A stretch of 7,474 nt of DNA from Alphaproteobacteria bacterium (GCA_016650315.1 JAENVZ010000113.1:1-7474), one strand, 5' to 3'; shown: positions 1 to 6,413, counted from the first letter of the stretch. Notes: a model not told the origin generated them from the letters alone. Numbers and translations are program-made.

Positions 1-249
1 GACCTGTTCGAAGTGAATGAGGCGTTTGCCGTTGTCGCAATGATAGCGGCGAAGGAACTCGCTATTCCGGCCGAAAAACTCAACGTGAATGGCGGCGCAA
101 CCGCCCTTGGCCATCCCATCGGTGCTAGCGGCGCGCGTATCCTTGCCACCCTGATCGCTGCGCTGGAAGCGCGTGGCCTCAGGCGCGGCATGGCGAGTCT
201 GTGCATTGGCGGCGGTGAAGCCATCGCCATGGCGATCGAACTCAACTAA
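1..249 (+). CDS. Thiolase (acetyl-CoA acetyltransferase type), C-terminal fragment
   Basis: This is the last 82 residues of a thiolase whose 5' part lies outside the window; the reading frame is open from base 1 and stops with TAA at 247-249. Thiolases join or split acyl-CoA units: this type usually condenses two acetyl-CoA to acetoacetyl-CoA or runs the reverse. Three family hallmarks are visible. VNEAFA at fragment residues 5-10 supplies the active-site Asn. [19 protein letters not shown] at 28-46 is the second thiolase signature and carries the catalytic His (residue 38). [10 protein letters not shown] at 68-77 carries the proton-shuttling Cys (residue 68). The fragment ends a few residues after the CIGGG block, as intact thiolases do, so the C-terminus is complete. 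Acetoacetyl-CoA thiolase (phaA/atoB-like) is most likely. A broader-range acyltransferase cannot be excluded without the N-terminal half, so no symbol is given. It converges with the PilZ gene across a 69-base gap. Confidence 0.93.
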   Translation, partial: DLFEVNEAFAVVAMIAAKELAIPAEKLNVNGGATALGHPIGASGARILATLIAALEARGLRRGMASLCIGGGEAIAMAIELN

Positions 250-318
250 CAACGAAAACGGGATAAAAATCAAATTTAAGGACTGCCGCGATCGTTACCA
301 TCAATCTGGTAGACCACG

Positions 319-708
319 TCAACTGTCCAATTTCCTGACCAAATAATCATTCGTGATCGCTGAACTGTTCTGCGCGCTGTATTTCTGGCTACCCTGACGC
401 CCGAAAAACAGGTCGAGGTCGATCTTTTCATCGAATGCTACGCCGATGCGATCCTTTCGGCACCAGGCGATCCGGCCACTGATGGGTGGAATGTTGCGTA
501 ATTCGATCATGACTTCGCTATAAACCCGTACGCCATAAGGGATTGCGGCCATGATTCCGCCTTCCGATATATTGAGAATACGCAGCAACAGCCCATCACG
601 AAAATCATCGTTTATGAGCCGGCCCTTGATCATCACGCTGTAGCGCAATTCGCTGGTTTGAAAATGTGTGGCGTCGGTCTGATCCGGCGACCTGACTATA
701 GTGCTCAT
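319..708 (-). CDS. PilZ-domain protein, small single-domain
   Basis: A 129-residue soluble protein with no signal peptide or membrane segment. The core looks like a PilZ beta-barrel: N46-I-S-E-G-G51 fits the (D/N)xSxxG motif, and GRIAWCRKDRIGVAFDE at about 78-94 fits the closing strands common in alphaproteobacterial PilZ proteins. PilZ domains commonly bind cyclic di-GMP and tune motility, attachment or polysaccharide output. However, the N-terminal RxxxR that grips c-di-GMP is not clear here: the segment at 21-31 has R22 and R30 but no arginine four residues after R22. It may be a degenerate, non-binding PilZ or use other contacts. The start codon is ATG at 708-706, preceded by a G-run (712-718 region), a weak ribosome site. 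It lies 99 bases beyond the era stop on the same strand, and that gap holds possible control sites, so it probably has its own promoter. Its specific role is unknown. Confidence 0.85.
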   Translation of the reverse strand: MSTIVRSPDQTDATHFQTSELRYSVMIKGRLINDDFRDGLLLRILNISEGGIMAAIPYGVRVYSEVMIELRNIPPISGRIAWCRKDRIGVAFDEKIDLDLFFGRQGSQKYSAQNSSAITNDYLVRKLDS

Positions 709-718
709 ATCTGCCCCC

Positions 719-731
719 CGGTCCCGGACCG
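719..731. promoter_or_regulatory. Perfect 6+1+6 palindrome upstream of the PilZ gene
   Basis: CGGTCC-C-GGACCG is a perfect inverted repeat with a one-base centre. It begins 11 bases upstream of the PilZ start codon on the minus strand. It could be an operator or just a chance GC-rich palindrome. No regulator is recognised for it, and it overlaps the expected leader of the PilZ mRNA. Confidence 0.2.
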
Positions 732-742
732 CTATTGAAACG

Positions 743-757
743 GTAAAGGACGATTAA
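743..757 (-). promoter_or_regulatory. Possible CtrA box upstream of the PilZ gene
   Basis: On the minus strand this reads TTAA-TCGTCCT-TTAC, which matches the alphaproteobacterial CtrA consensus TTAA-N7-TTAA at 7 of 8 defined bases with the correct 7-base spacer. It lies 35-49 bases upstream of the PilZ start, a workable distance for an activator near a promoter. CtrA often controls motility genes in this class, which suits a PilZ protein. A short degenerate box in an AT-richer gap can arise by chance. Confidence 0.3.
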
Positions 758-807
758 ACCATATGAAATATCGGCTTGAAGGGAAAGTTATTTAGGCTGC
801 AGAACGA

Positions 808-1698
808 TTAATCCACCCAATCCAGTCCGATTTCTCGATACAGGTTACGATCATCTTCCCAACCGGCCTTCACTTTTACATGCAGGTAGAGATGCACTTT
901 CCGGCCCAAAAGCTGCGCCAGTTCCGCCCGGGCCCGCGATCCTATTTCCTTGAGGCGGACGCCGCCCTTGCCCAGGATGATGGCGCGTTGGCTGGAGCGG
1001 CCGATCAGGATTTGCTGGTGGATTTCGACCGATCCATCCTGGCGCTCGGTATATTTTTCGGTCTCTACCGCACTGGCATAGGGCAGTTCGGCGTGTAGCT
1101 GGTGATAGAGCTGTTCCCGAGTGATTTCGGCCGCCAGCATCCTGTCTGTCGCATCGGACACCTGATCGGCGGGGAAATGCCATGGTCCCTCCGGCATCGC
1201 GCCGGCAAGCGCTGTCTTAAGTTCGGGCAAGCCATCGCCGGTGGCGGCGCTGACAAAATATGTTTCGGTAAAATCAATGGCTTCATTGAGTTTTTGCGCA
1301 TGAACCAACAGCTTTTCCTTGATCGAAATATCGACCTTGTTGAGGATCAGCAGCTTGGGTTCCTTGCGCGCCTTGAGCGATTCAACGATGATTTCGACTT
1401 TTTTCCCAAGCCCGGTTTTGGAATCGATTACCAGCGCGATCAGGTCGGCATCCTGTGTGCCGCCCCATGCGGCCTGCACCATGGCCCGGTCAAGGCGGCG
1501 GCGCGGTTCGAAAATGCCCGGCGTGTCGACCAGCATGATCTGCGTATCGCCCTCCAGAGCGACGCCCAGAAGGCGGGTGCGCGTGGTTTGCGCCTTGGCC
1601 GATGTGATGGCGATTTTCTGTCCGACCAGCGCGTTGACGAGGGTGGATTTGCCCGCATTGGGCGCGCCAACAATGGCGACGAGGCCGCAGCGTTGCAT
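808..1698 (-). CDS. era: GTPase Era
   Basis: Era is an essential GTPase that binds the 3' end of 16S rRNA and helps mature the 30S subunit in the cytoplasm, often peripherally at the membrane. The 296-residue protein is full length for the family. All GTPase motifs are intact: G1 GAPNAGKST at 11-19, G2 QTTR at 37-40, G3 DTPG at 58-61, G4 NKVD at 120-123 and G5 SAA at 150-152. The C-terminal third is a type II KH RNA-binding domain with the GKGG loop at 243-246, followed by the lysine/tryptophan tail VKVKAGWEDD that is standard for Era. The ATG start at 1698-1696 shares one base with the rnc stop (TAATG on the coding strand) and has a strong GGAGG site 10 bases upstream inside rnc. Translation is therefore probably coupled to rnc. 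No recO gene follows, although it often does elsewhere; a PilZ gene lies next instead. Confidence 0.98.
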   Translation of the reverse strand: MQRCGLVAIVGAPNAGKSTLVNALVGQKIAITSAKAQTTRTRLLGVALEGDTQIMLVDTPGIFEPRRRLDRAMVQAAWGGTQDADLIALVIDSKTGLGKKVEIIVESLKARKEPKLLILNKVDISIKEKLLVHAQKLNEAIDFTETYFVSAATGDGLPELKTALAGAMPEGPWHFPADQVSDATDRMLAAEITREQLYHQLHAELPYASAVETEKYTERQDGSVEIHQQILIGRSSQRAIILGKGGVRLKEIGSRARAELAQLLGRKVHLYLHVKVKAGWEDDRNLYREIGLDWVD

Positions 1699-2366
1699 TA
1701 TTCCAGTTCCTCCAGCATTTTTTGCGCCGCCGCAGTTTCGGCTTCCTGTTTCGAACTGCCTTCCGCCGATGCGTCACCCACGCCCTTGATGGAGACAGTC
1801 ACGATGAAACGCGGATTATGGGGTGGGCCGGATTTACCGGCCAGTTCATATTCGGGAGGCTTACGGCGATGGGCGGCGGCCCATTCCTGCAGCGCCGATT
1901 TGGGATGCTTGGGCGCGGCCTGCTGGCTGTCCACCCGGTCGCTCCAGGCGCGGCGGATAAATGTCTTTGCTACGTCCATCCCGCCATCAATGAAGAGCGC
2001 GCCGATCAGCGCTTCGAGCACGTCGCCCAGAACATTGTCGCTGTCCGCAGCCCCGTCGTCGCGTGCTTGCTTGCCCAGACGCATATGCGGGGGCAGGCCA
2101 ATTTTCCGCGCAACTTCAGCACAGGTTTCCCCGGCGACCAGCGCATTCAGCCGACGCGACAGCTTGCCCTCTGGTTCATCTGCGAAATGTTCATACAGCC
2201 ATTCCGCTATGATCAGGCCGAGCACCCGGTCACCCAGAAATTCGAGACGTTCGTAGTTTTGCGGCCCGTGACTTCCATGAGTGAGCGCTTCGGTGAACAG
2301 GCCTGCATTATTGGGAACATGGCCAAGTTGTTCCTTGATCCATTCAGATGTTTCGGGTCGCTTCAA
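1698..2366 (-). CDS. rnc: Ribonuclease III
   Basis: RNase III cuts double-stranded RNA, including the 30S rRNA precursor and structured mRNAs. Residue numbers here count from the proposed TTG start (222 residues). The catalytic domain has the signature ERLEFLGDR at 39-47. Acidic metal ligands are at E39, E42, D46, D115 and E118, matching E. coli E38, E41, D45, D114 and E117. A double-stranded RNA-binding domain spans about 155-221, with a typical SSKQEAETAAAQKMLEEL ending. Start choice: the frame is open to an ATG at 2408-2406 (236 residues), but that start overlaps lepB by 46 bases and has no purine-rich site. The TTG at 2366-2364 overlaps the lepB stop as TTGA, has GGGGA nearby, and puts ALTH at residues 27-30, within one residue of E. 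coli. The stop overlaps the era start by one base. Function is certain; the start is about 60-65% sure. Confidence 0.96.
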   Translation of the reverse strand: MKRPETSEWIKEQLGHVPNNAGLFTEALTHGSHGPQNYERLEFLGDRVLGLIIAEWLYEHFADEPEGKLSRRLNALVAGETCAEVARKIGLPPHMRLGKQARDDGAADSDNVLGDVLEALIGALFIDGGMDVAKTFIRRAWSDRVDSQQAAPKHPKSALQEWAAAHRRKPPEYELAGKSGPPHNPRFIVTVSIKGVGDASAEGSSKQEAETAAAQKMLEELE

Positions 2367-3184
2367 AAGCTTTCCCCGATACGATTCAGGCGCGCTGCCG
2401 TGAACCATGTCCAGGGCAGGAACCAGTTGGCCGAACCATCAGTCGAAAATACCGAAACAAGGGCTTTTCCGACCAGATTTTCCTCTGGGACCAAGCCGAT
2501 ACCAGCGCCATCGACTGCCGGAAAGCGGCTGTCCGCACTGCGGTCACGATTGTCGCCCATCAGGAACAAATGCCTCTCTGGCACCAGATATACGTCGGTA
2601 TTGTCAGCCATGCCGTCCTCCAGGTCGAGCACATTATAGCTTTTCCCGTTGGGCAATGTTTCCCGATATTGGGGGTAATGGCACATGCGCGCCCCGTCTT
2701 TTACCGCAACCTCGAATTTCAGACGATAGCAGGGCGAGGGCGCATTTTCCTTTGCCGCCGCATCAACCATGTTCTGCGTGACAGGTATTTGCAAATCTTC
2801 AATGCGCTTTTTGGGGATCGCTTTGCCGTTCAAATAGAGCGTGCCGTCCTTCACTTGAATCATATCGCCGGGCAATCCGATGACGCGTTTGATATAATCC
2901 TGTCGCTGGGTTGGAGGTGCCTTGAACACCACCACATCACCGCGTTCGGGTGTGTTCGGCATTATCCGTCCGGGAATCAAGGGCAGGCTGAAAGGCAGGC
3001 TGAAGCGGGAATAGCCATAGGGCCATTTTGCGACCAGCAGATAATCCCCGATCAACAGGCGGGGCTGCATGGATTCCGAAGGGATATTGAAGGGCGAAAT
3101 GATGAAGCTACGTAGCACGAAGACAAAAAGGCCAAGCTTCAGGAGGAAAAACAGGAAATCCCCTGTTTCCGATTTTTGTTTCAT
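2363..3184 (-). CDS. lepB: Signal peptidase I
   Basis: Type I signal peptidase removes signal peptides from exported proteins on the periplasmic face of the inner membrane, using a Ser-Lys dyad. With the chosen start it has 273 residues: a short basic N-terminus, one membrane segment at about 10-30, then a periplasmic catalytic domain. The nucleophile is the second Ser of IPSESM (Ser38), and the general base is the Lys of YIKRVIGLPGD (Lys99). The conserved GDNRDRSADSR box is at 210-220. Two cysteines in the mid-domain insert (152 and 168) could form a disulfide, as E. coli LepB has in a comparable region. Start choice: ATG 3184-3182 has AAAGG seven bases upstream. A longer in-frame ATG at 3214-3212 would add 10 residues but has only a poorly spaced GGTGG. 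The stop overlaps the likely rnc start. It is the first gene of lepB-rnc-era and is divergent from pgi; acpS and pdxJ, common upstream neighbours in this class, are absent. Confidence 0.96.
   Translation of the reverse strand: MKQKSETGDFLFFLLKLGLFVFVLRSFIISPFNIPSESMQPRLLIGDYLLVAKWPYGYSRFSLPFSLPLIPGRIMPNTPERGDVVVFKAPPTQRQDYIKRVIGLPGDMIQVKDGTLYLNGKAIPKKRIEDLQIPVTQNMVDAAAKENAPSPCYRLKFEVAVKDGARMCHYPQYRETLPNGKSYNVLDLEDGMADNTDVYLVPERHLFLMGDNRDRSADSRFPAVDGAGIGLVPEENLVGKALVSVFSTDGSANWFLPWTWFTAARLNRIGESF
2373..2377 (-). promoter_or_regulatory. Candidate ribosome site for the rnc TTG start
   Basis: GGGGA on the minus strand lies six bases upstream of the TTG at 2366-2364 and sits within the last codons of lepB. 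It is only a moderate match to the anti-Shine-Dalgarno sequence, but the alternative ATG at 2408 has no purine-rich stretch at the right distance, so it favours the TTG start. Confidence 0.45.
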
Positions 3185-3191
3185 AATTTCG

Positions 3192-3196
3192 CCTTT
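3192..3196 (-). promoter_or_regulatory. Ribosome site deciding the lepB start
   Basis: AAAGG on the minus strand is seven bases upstream of ATG 3184-3182. It is the reason for preferring this start over the in-frame ATG at 3214-3212. Confidence 0.55.
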
Positions 3197-3329
3197 GTAC
3201 GCGCTACCGGTCATGCGCCACCGCTTTGCGGCGGAAGATGTCTAGCGTCAAGGGGTGCTGCGGTCATGCAATTTCCCCGATGATGGTCTATATGACGAGG
3301 GAATCGGCGTGCGGGCTGGAAATGACGGA

Positions 3330-3334
3330 AAGGA
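3330..3334 (+). promoter_or_regulatory. Ribosome site deciding the pgi start
   Basis: AAGGA (within GGAAAGGA, 3327-3334) sits five bases upstream of the ATG at 3340. It selects this codon over in-frame ATGs at 3322 and further upstream. The longer readings would add up to 38 residues with no family resemblance. Confidence 0.7.
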
Positions 3335-3339
3335 CGACG

Positions 3340-4842
3340 ATGGATCGTAAAGCGGCCTGGGATGCGATTGACAAGGAAGCTGTTCCTGAATTGAAATCGA
3401 TATTCGCCAACAATCCTGATCGTTTGTCGGCGTTTACATTGGCCAAAAGTGGCATTCGGTTTGACTGGTCGAAAACCCATCTGACGCCAGCGTTGGTGGA
3501 CAGGTTTGTCGATCTCGCCAATGCCGCAGGGTTGGTGAAAGCGCGTGAAGCGCTGTTCCAGGGCGAGGCGGTCAATGTGACCGAAGGACGCGCCGCCGAG
3601 CATATGGCCGAACGCGGCGAGGGCAACCCGGACAGCGTCGCCCGCGCCAAGGTCCTGCACAACCGGATGCGCGCTCTGATCGATGCGGTGGAAGGCGAAG
3701 CTTTCGGTTCGGTTCGTCACATATTGCATGTCGGCATTGGCGGTTCGTCGCTTGGCCCCAATCTGATTGTTGATGCGCTTGGCCGCCATTCTGGGCGCTA
3801 TGACGTCGCCATTGTATCCAATGTCGATGGCGCTGCGTTGGAAGAGGCCATGGCGCGCTTTGACCCTAGCGCGACCCTGCTGGTTGTCGCATCAAAGACG
3901 TTCACGACCACCGAAACCATGCTGAACGCGCAAAGTATCATCACCTGGATGATTGAGGACGGTGTCGAAGACCCTTATGGCCGCGTTATCGCGCTGACCG
4001 CCTCGCCGGATAAGGCGATGGAATGGGGCGTCGATGAAACCCGCGTCCTGCCTTTTGGCGAAAGCGTGGGCGGGCGATATTCGCTCTGGTCCTCGATTGG
4101 CTTTCCTGTCGCCATGGCGCTTGGCTGGGATGCGTTCGAAAGCTTGCTGGAAGGTGCAGCGGCGATGGATCGGCATTTCCGGCTTGCTGATTTCCGCAAG
4201 AATGCACCTGTCATCGCGGCCTTTGCCGATCAATATTATGCCCGTGTCATGCGTTGCCAGACACGCGCCGTCTTTGCCTATGACGAGCGGTTGCGGCTGC
4301 TGCCATCTTATCTCCAGCAACTTGAAATGGAGAGCAACGGTAAAAGTGTCACAAAGGATGGCGCGCCCGTTGATGGTCCCACTGCCCCTATCACATGGGG
4401 CGGGGTTGGCACCGATGCGCAACATGCAGTGTTCCAGCTTTTGCATCAGGGCAGCCATATCGTGCCTGTTGAATTTATTGCTTCTATAGAGCCGGGCCAT
4501 GCACTCGATTCCGCGCATCACGACACGCTGCTCGTTAACTGTTTTGCGCAGGGGGCCGCGCTGATGCAGGGGCGTGAGAATGCCGACGATCCGGCCCGCG
4601 CCTATCCTGGCAACCGGCCTTCGATGACGCTGTTGCTGGACGATGTGACGCCCGAAATATTGGGCGCGCTGATCGCTTTTTATGAACATCGCACCTTTGC
4701 CAACGCGGTACTGATGGACATCAATCCATTTGATCAGTTCGGCGTTGAACTGGGTAAGGAAATCGCCAGGTCGATCGAAAAGGACGGCCCCAAGGGCTTT
4801 GATCCGTCCACCATGGCGTTGATCGAATTGGCGTTGGGTTAA
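3340..4842 (+). CDS. pgi: Glucose-6-phosphate isomerase
   Basis: Interconverts glucose 6-phosphate and fructose 6-phosphate in the cytoplasm. In sphingomonads, which mainly use the Entner-Doudoroff route, it is expected to work largely in the gluconeogenic or cycling direction (inference from the group). The protein is 500 residues from the chosen ATG, within the range for bacterial Pgi. Visible blocks: sugar-phosphate loop GIGGSSLGP at 132-140; phosphate-binding SKTFTTTE at 185-192; first PGI signature around GGRYSLWS at 244-251; MESNGKS with catalytic Glu331; QHAVFQLLHQGS with catalytic His362; and the second signature PFDQFGVELGK, ending in catalytic Lys473. All active-site residues are present. 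It is divergent from lepB, with about 155 bases between the chosen starts. It is followed 94 bases later by gor on the same strand, with no convincing terminator between, so co-transcription is plausible. Confidence 0.98.
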   Translation: MDRKAAWDAIDKEAVPELKSIFANNPDRLSAFTLAKSGIRFDWSKTHLTPALVDRFVDLANAAGLVKAREALFQGEAVNVTEGRAAEHMAERGEGNPDSVARAKVLHNRMRALIDAVEGEAFGSVRHILHVGIGGSSLGPNLIVDALGRHSGRYDVAIVSNVDGAALEEAMARFDPSATLLVVASKTFTTTETMLNAQSIITWMIEDGVEDPYGRVIALTASPDKAMEWGVDETRVLPFGESVGGRYSLWSSIGFPVAMALGWDAFESLLEGAAAMDRHFRLADFRKNAPVIAAFADQYYARVMRCQTRAVFAYDERLRLLPSYLQQLEMESNGKSVTKDGAPVDGPTAPITWGGVGTDAQHAVFQLLHQGSHIVPVEFIASIEPGHALDSAHHDTLLVNCFAQGAALMQGRENADDPARAYPGNRPSMTLLLDDVTPEILGALIAFYEHRTFANAVLMDINPFDQFGVELGKEIARSIEKDGPKGFDPSTMALIELALG

Positions 4843-4936
4843 ACCTCCCGTTGCGTCGATCAGTCTGAACAGGAAAAGCCATTTGTAACTGCCGCTGCGC
4901 CCCGCCATATCCCGGGCCAGCATCAGGAGTGTTTAT

Positions 4937-6283
4937 ATGAGCGACTATGATTATGACTTGTTCGTGATCGGCGCAGGATCGGGCGGGGTGCGCGCTGCTC
5001 GGGTTTCAGCCGCGCATGGCGCGAAAGTCGCTGTGGCGGAAGAATACAGGGTTGGCGGTACATGCGTCATTCGAGGCTGCGTGCCCAAGAAGCTGCTGGT
5101 CTATGGCGCGCACTTTGCCGAGGATTTGCAGGACGCCAGGCGCTTTGGCTGGGATGTATCAGAAACCACCTTCAACTGGCCGGTGCTGCGCGACAACGTG
5201 CTGGCTGACGTGGACCGGCTGAATGACTTATATACCCAGACGCTCAACAATCATGGCGTCGAAATCATTCATGAGCGCGCCACTATCGCTGGACCTCATG
5301 CGGTGACGCTGGCAAGCGGACGGACCGTTACCGCGAAATATATCCTCGTCGCGGTCGGTGCCTGGCCGATGATGCCCGATTGCGAGGGTGCTGAATATGG
5401 CATCACGTCCAATGAAGTCTTCCACTTGGAAACAATGCCCCGCCGCGTTGTGATTGCAGGCGGCGGATATATCGCCAATGAATTTGCGGGCATATTCCAC
5501 GGGTTTGGCGCGCATGTTACCATCGTCAACCGATCCGACACGATATTGCGTGGGTATGATGAGCAAATCCGTGACCGCTTGCTTCAGATCAGCATGATGA
5601 AGGGCATTGAATTCCGCTTCAACGCGCCTTTTGAAAAAGTGGTGAAGGCGGATGATGGGTCGCTGACCGTCCATATGAAAGGCTGCGATCCGATTGATTG
5701 CGATGTGCTGCTCTTTGCTACCGGACGAAAGCCCAAGACAGAAGGGCTGGGCCTCGAAAATGCCGGAGTGGAATTGGACGGGCAGGGTGCGATCAAGGTC
5801 GATGACTATAGCCAGTCGAACTGTCCCAGCATCTATGCGGTGGGTGATGTCACCAACCGGGTGCAATTAACGCCCGTTGCGATCCGCGAAGGTCAGGCCT
5901 TTGCGGACACTGTGTTCGACAATAATCCGCATGTCGTGGACTATCACTGCATTCCATCGGCGGTATTCAGCCATCCCCCAATGGCAGGTGTCGGCATGAC
6001 CGAGGCAGAGGCGCGCAATTCGTTGGGATCGATCAAGGTCTATACATCTGATTTCCGGGCGATGAAGAATGTGTTGGCGGGACGGAATGAGCGTGCTCTT
6101 TACAAAATGATATGCGATGCGGAGACAAATAAGGTCGTTGGCCTTCACATGATCGGCCCCGATGCGCCGGAAATACTTCAGGCGGCAGCTATTGCGGTAA
6201 AGGCAGGCCTTACCAAGCAGGCCTTCGACGACACCATGGCTTTGCACCCCAGCATGGCGGAGGAATTGGTGTTAATGCGGTAA
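4937..6283 (+). CDS. gor: Glutathione-disulfide reductase
   Basis: Reduces glutathione disulfide to glutathione with NADPH, as a cytoplasmic FAD-containing homodimer. The protein is 448 residues, the usual length. Domain order: FAD-binding GAGSGG at 12-17; redox disulfide GGTCVIRGCVPKK with Cys43 and Cys48; NADPH-binding GGGYIANEF at 175-183, with Arg199 and Arg205 placed as in NADPH-preferring enzymes; second FAD motif ATGRKPKTEGLGL at 261-273; YAVGDVTNRVQLTPVA at 300-315; and the dimer-interface end HPSMAEE with catalytic His437. The IRGCVPKK form and overall pattern separate it from lipoamide dehydrogenase and mercuric reductase, which have different disulfide surroundings and C-termini. 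The start is ATG 4937, with AGGAG at 4925-4929 seven bases upstream. Its placement after pgi may link glutathione reduction to sugar-phosphate and NADPH metabolism, but this is inference. Glutathione also matters in sphingomonads for aromatic ether breakdown; nothing in the window shows that link. Confidence 0.97.
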   Translation: MSDYDYDLFVIGAGSGGVRAARVSAAHGAKVAVAEEYRVGGTCVIRGCVPKKLLVYGAHFAEDLQDARRFGWDVSETTFNWPVLRDNVLADVDRLNDLYTQTLNNHGVEIIHERATIAGPHAVTLASGRTVTAKYILVAVGAWPMMPDCEGAEYGITSNEVFHLETMPRRVVIAGGGYIANEFAGIFHGFGAHVTIVNRSDTILRGYDEQIRDRLLQISMMKGIEFRFNAPFEKVVKADDGSLTVHMKGCDPIDCDVLLFATGRKPKTEGLGLENAGVELDGQGAIKVDDYSQSNCPSIYAVGDVTNRVQLTPVAIREGQAFADTVFDNNPHVVDYHCIPSAVFSHPPMAGVGMTEAEARNSLGSIKVYTSDFRAMKNVLAGRNERALYKMICDAETNKVVGLHMIGPDAPEILQAAAIAVKAGLTKQAFDDTMALHPSMAEELVLMR

Positions 6284-6313
6284 GGCAGGTAAAGGGCGAT
6301 CCCGCATCTTCAC

Positions 6314-6330
6314 TATTTTCTTGTAAAATA
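6314..6330. repeat. AT-only inverted repeat between gor and pccB
   Basis: TATTTT (6314-6319) and AAAATA (6325-6330) form a perfect 6-base inverted repeat with a 5-base centre. It begins 30 bases after the gor stop. As RNA the stem is too weak for a good intrinsic terminator. The right part overlaps CTTGTAAA (6320-6327), a degenerate relative of the TTTGCAAA boxes that follow, so it may belong to the pccB control region. Confidence 0.3.
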
Positions 6331-6335
6331 ACCAT

Positions 6336-6367
6336 TTTGCAAATTCACATTTGCAACTGGTTGCAAA
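6336..6367 (+). promoter_or_regulatory. Cluster of three TTGCAA boxes, candidate PccR/ScfR-type operator for pccB
   Basis: Three near-identical palindromic octamers stand in a row: TTTGCAAA at 6336-6343, TTTGCAAC at 6350-6357 and GTTGCAAA at 6360-6367. The gaps are 6 and 2 bases. A weaker copy, CTTGTAAA, is at 6320-6327. The last box ends 46 bases before the pccB ATG. From memory, the short-chain fatty-acyl-CoA regulator PccR of Rhodobacter sphaeroides binds TTTGCAAA-N4-TTTGCAAA ahead of pccB. The shared octamer and the shared target gene make a related operator likely here. The spacing differs from that report, although the first and third boxes are exactly 24 bases apart, twice the 12-base PccR period. 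The third box could also overlap a -35 region (TTGCAA), with AT-rich sequence at 6383-6393 downstream; no clean -10 hexamer is visible. Confidence 0.55.
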
Positions 6368-6403
6368 GGCTGGAATGGGTCATTTTATATATAGTGAAAA
6401 TGC

Positions 6404-6408
6404 AAGGA
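6404..6408 (+). promoter_or_regulatory. Ribosome site deciding the pccB start
   Basis: AAGGA is five bases upstream of ATG 6414. A second in-frame ATG at 6408 overlaps this site and has no site of its own, so 6414 is preferred. Confidence 0.65.
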
Positions 6409-6413
6409 TGCCG

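Noticed and set aside
295..312. Possible bidirectional terminator between the converging thiolase and PilZ genes (TACCA/TGGTA with a 6-base loop)
   Set aside because: The stem is only five base pairs plus a wobble, with no T-run on either side; too weak to call.
1102..2256. Long plus-strand open frame (384 codons) opposite era and rnc
   Set aside because: It lies entirely antisense to two certain genes, with low-complexity composition typical of a shadow of GC-biased codons and no recognisable domain.
1722..3115. Plus-strand open frames (305 and 255 codons) opposite rnc and lepB
   Set aside because: Antisense to conserved genes, no family motifs, and they overlap each other in different frames.
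3223..3251. Possible lepB promoter with TTGACG (minus strand, 3251-3246) as -35
   Set aside because: The -35 match is good, but the sequence 17 bases on (CAAAGC) is a poor -10.
3211..3789. Minus-strand open frame ending in an ATGA overlap with the longer lepB start, which looks like a coupled upstream gene
   Set aside because: It is the antisense of the pgi coding region with no AcpS-like or other motif; the overlap is coincidental and the lepB start at 3184 is better supported.
3892..4923. Minus-strand open frame of 343 codons opposite pgi
   Set aside because: Antisense to all of the Pgi active-site blocks; no domain and a composition rich in His, Arg and Gln as expected for a shadow frame.
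4843..4936. Search for a terminator or small gene between pgi and gor
   Set aside because: No stable hairpin with a T-run and no short frame with a ribosome site; only the gor ribosome site is evident.
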